DNA of 61,417 bases from CAZYBU01 sp964645775 (GTDB taxonomy: Bacteria > Spirochaetota > UBA4802 > UBA5550), in NCBI GenBank assembly GCA_964645775.1, contig CAZYBU010000020.1:1-61417 (forward strand), read 5' to 3'. The notes under the pieces were generated by a model that worked only from the letters and a program-made list of their open reading frames with translations, made no database searches and was not told the DNA's origin. This document shows, in pieces, positions 61,417 to 61,417 of the stretch; the first letter of the stretch is position 1; the number at the start of each line of letters is the position of its first letter. Position numbers and translations under genes: made by a program.

Positions 61417-61417
61417 C

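Noticed and set aside
1..61417. CRISPR arrays, transposases, riboswitches or phage genes
   Set aside because: No spaced direct repeats, transposase motifs, TPP or other aptamer consensus, or structural phage genes were seen on either strand.

Overview
The window looks like chromosomal DNA from a free-living, saprophytic spirochaete or a close relative (Spirochaetota, possibly Leptospira-like). This is an inference from gene content: 7TM receptors fused to SpoIIE/PP2C phosphatases, WG-repeat and SpoIID-type lipoproteins, multi-TM chemoreceptors and paired long acyl-CoA dehydrogenases. No rRNA or marker gene in the window fixes the taxon. Base composition looks even, and there is no transposase, phage gene or CRISPR array.

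Region 1 (0-18 kb) is metabolic. A flavodoxin-like reductase diverges from a cytoplasmic molybdopterin oxidoreductase that is followed by egtD (histidine trimethylation) and a tiny lipoprotein. Next come a radical SAM protein, a hexuronate operon (uxaC with a three-part TRAP transporter), a 7TM/SpoIIE/TPR signalling lipoprotein, a propionyl/acetyl-CoA synthetase, a geranylgeranyl-reductase-like flavoprotein and a GPH sugar symporter.

Region 2 (18-29 kb) starts with a phosphosugar isomerase and then a leftward, translationally coupled operon: TetR regulator, MoxR AAA+ ATPase, VWA protein with an HExxH metallopeptidase motif, and a protein made of six exact 28-residue repeats. This is the best candidate here for a little-described system. 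Two inverted copies of a roughly 90-bp palindromic element bracket this block. Divergent from tetR runs a fatty-acid operon of two tandem acyl-CoA dehydrogenases and an acyl-CoA ligase. Its promoter carries an inverted repeat exactly between the -35 and -10 boxes. thiD follows on the other strand.

Region 3 (30-51 kb) is a dense sensory island. It holds two multi-TM chemoreceptors, two hybrid histidine kinases, an EAL protein with a dead GGDEF domain, a PAS protein with a degenerate GGDEF, and a large 7TM/pseudo-kinase/REC/PP2C protein in which the phosphoacceptor His is Asn. Several secreted or lipid-modified proteins are interspersed. One hybrid kinase seems to start at CTG behind a perfect Shine-Dalgarno sequence.

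Region 4 (51-61 kb) is a leftward housekeeping and envelope block: tolC, macA and an ABC ATPase (no permease), then xerD-spoIID-queA, then nif3-rnhA-recJ. A tRNA-Thr(TGT) lies at the right edge.
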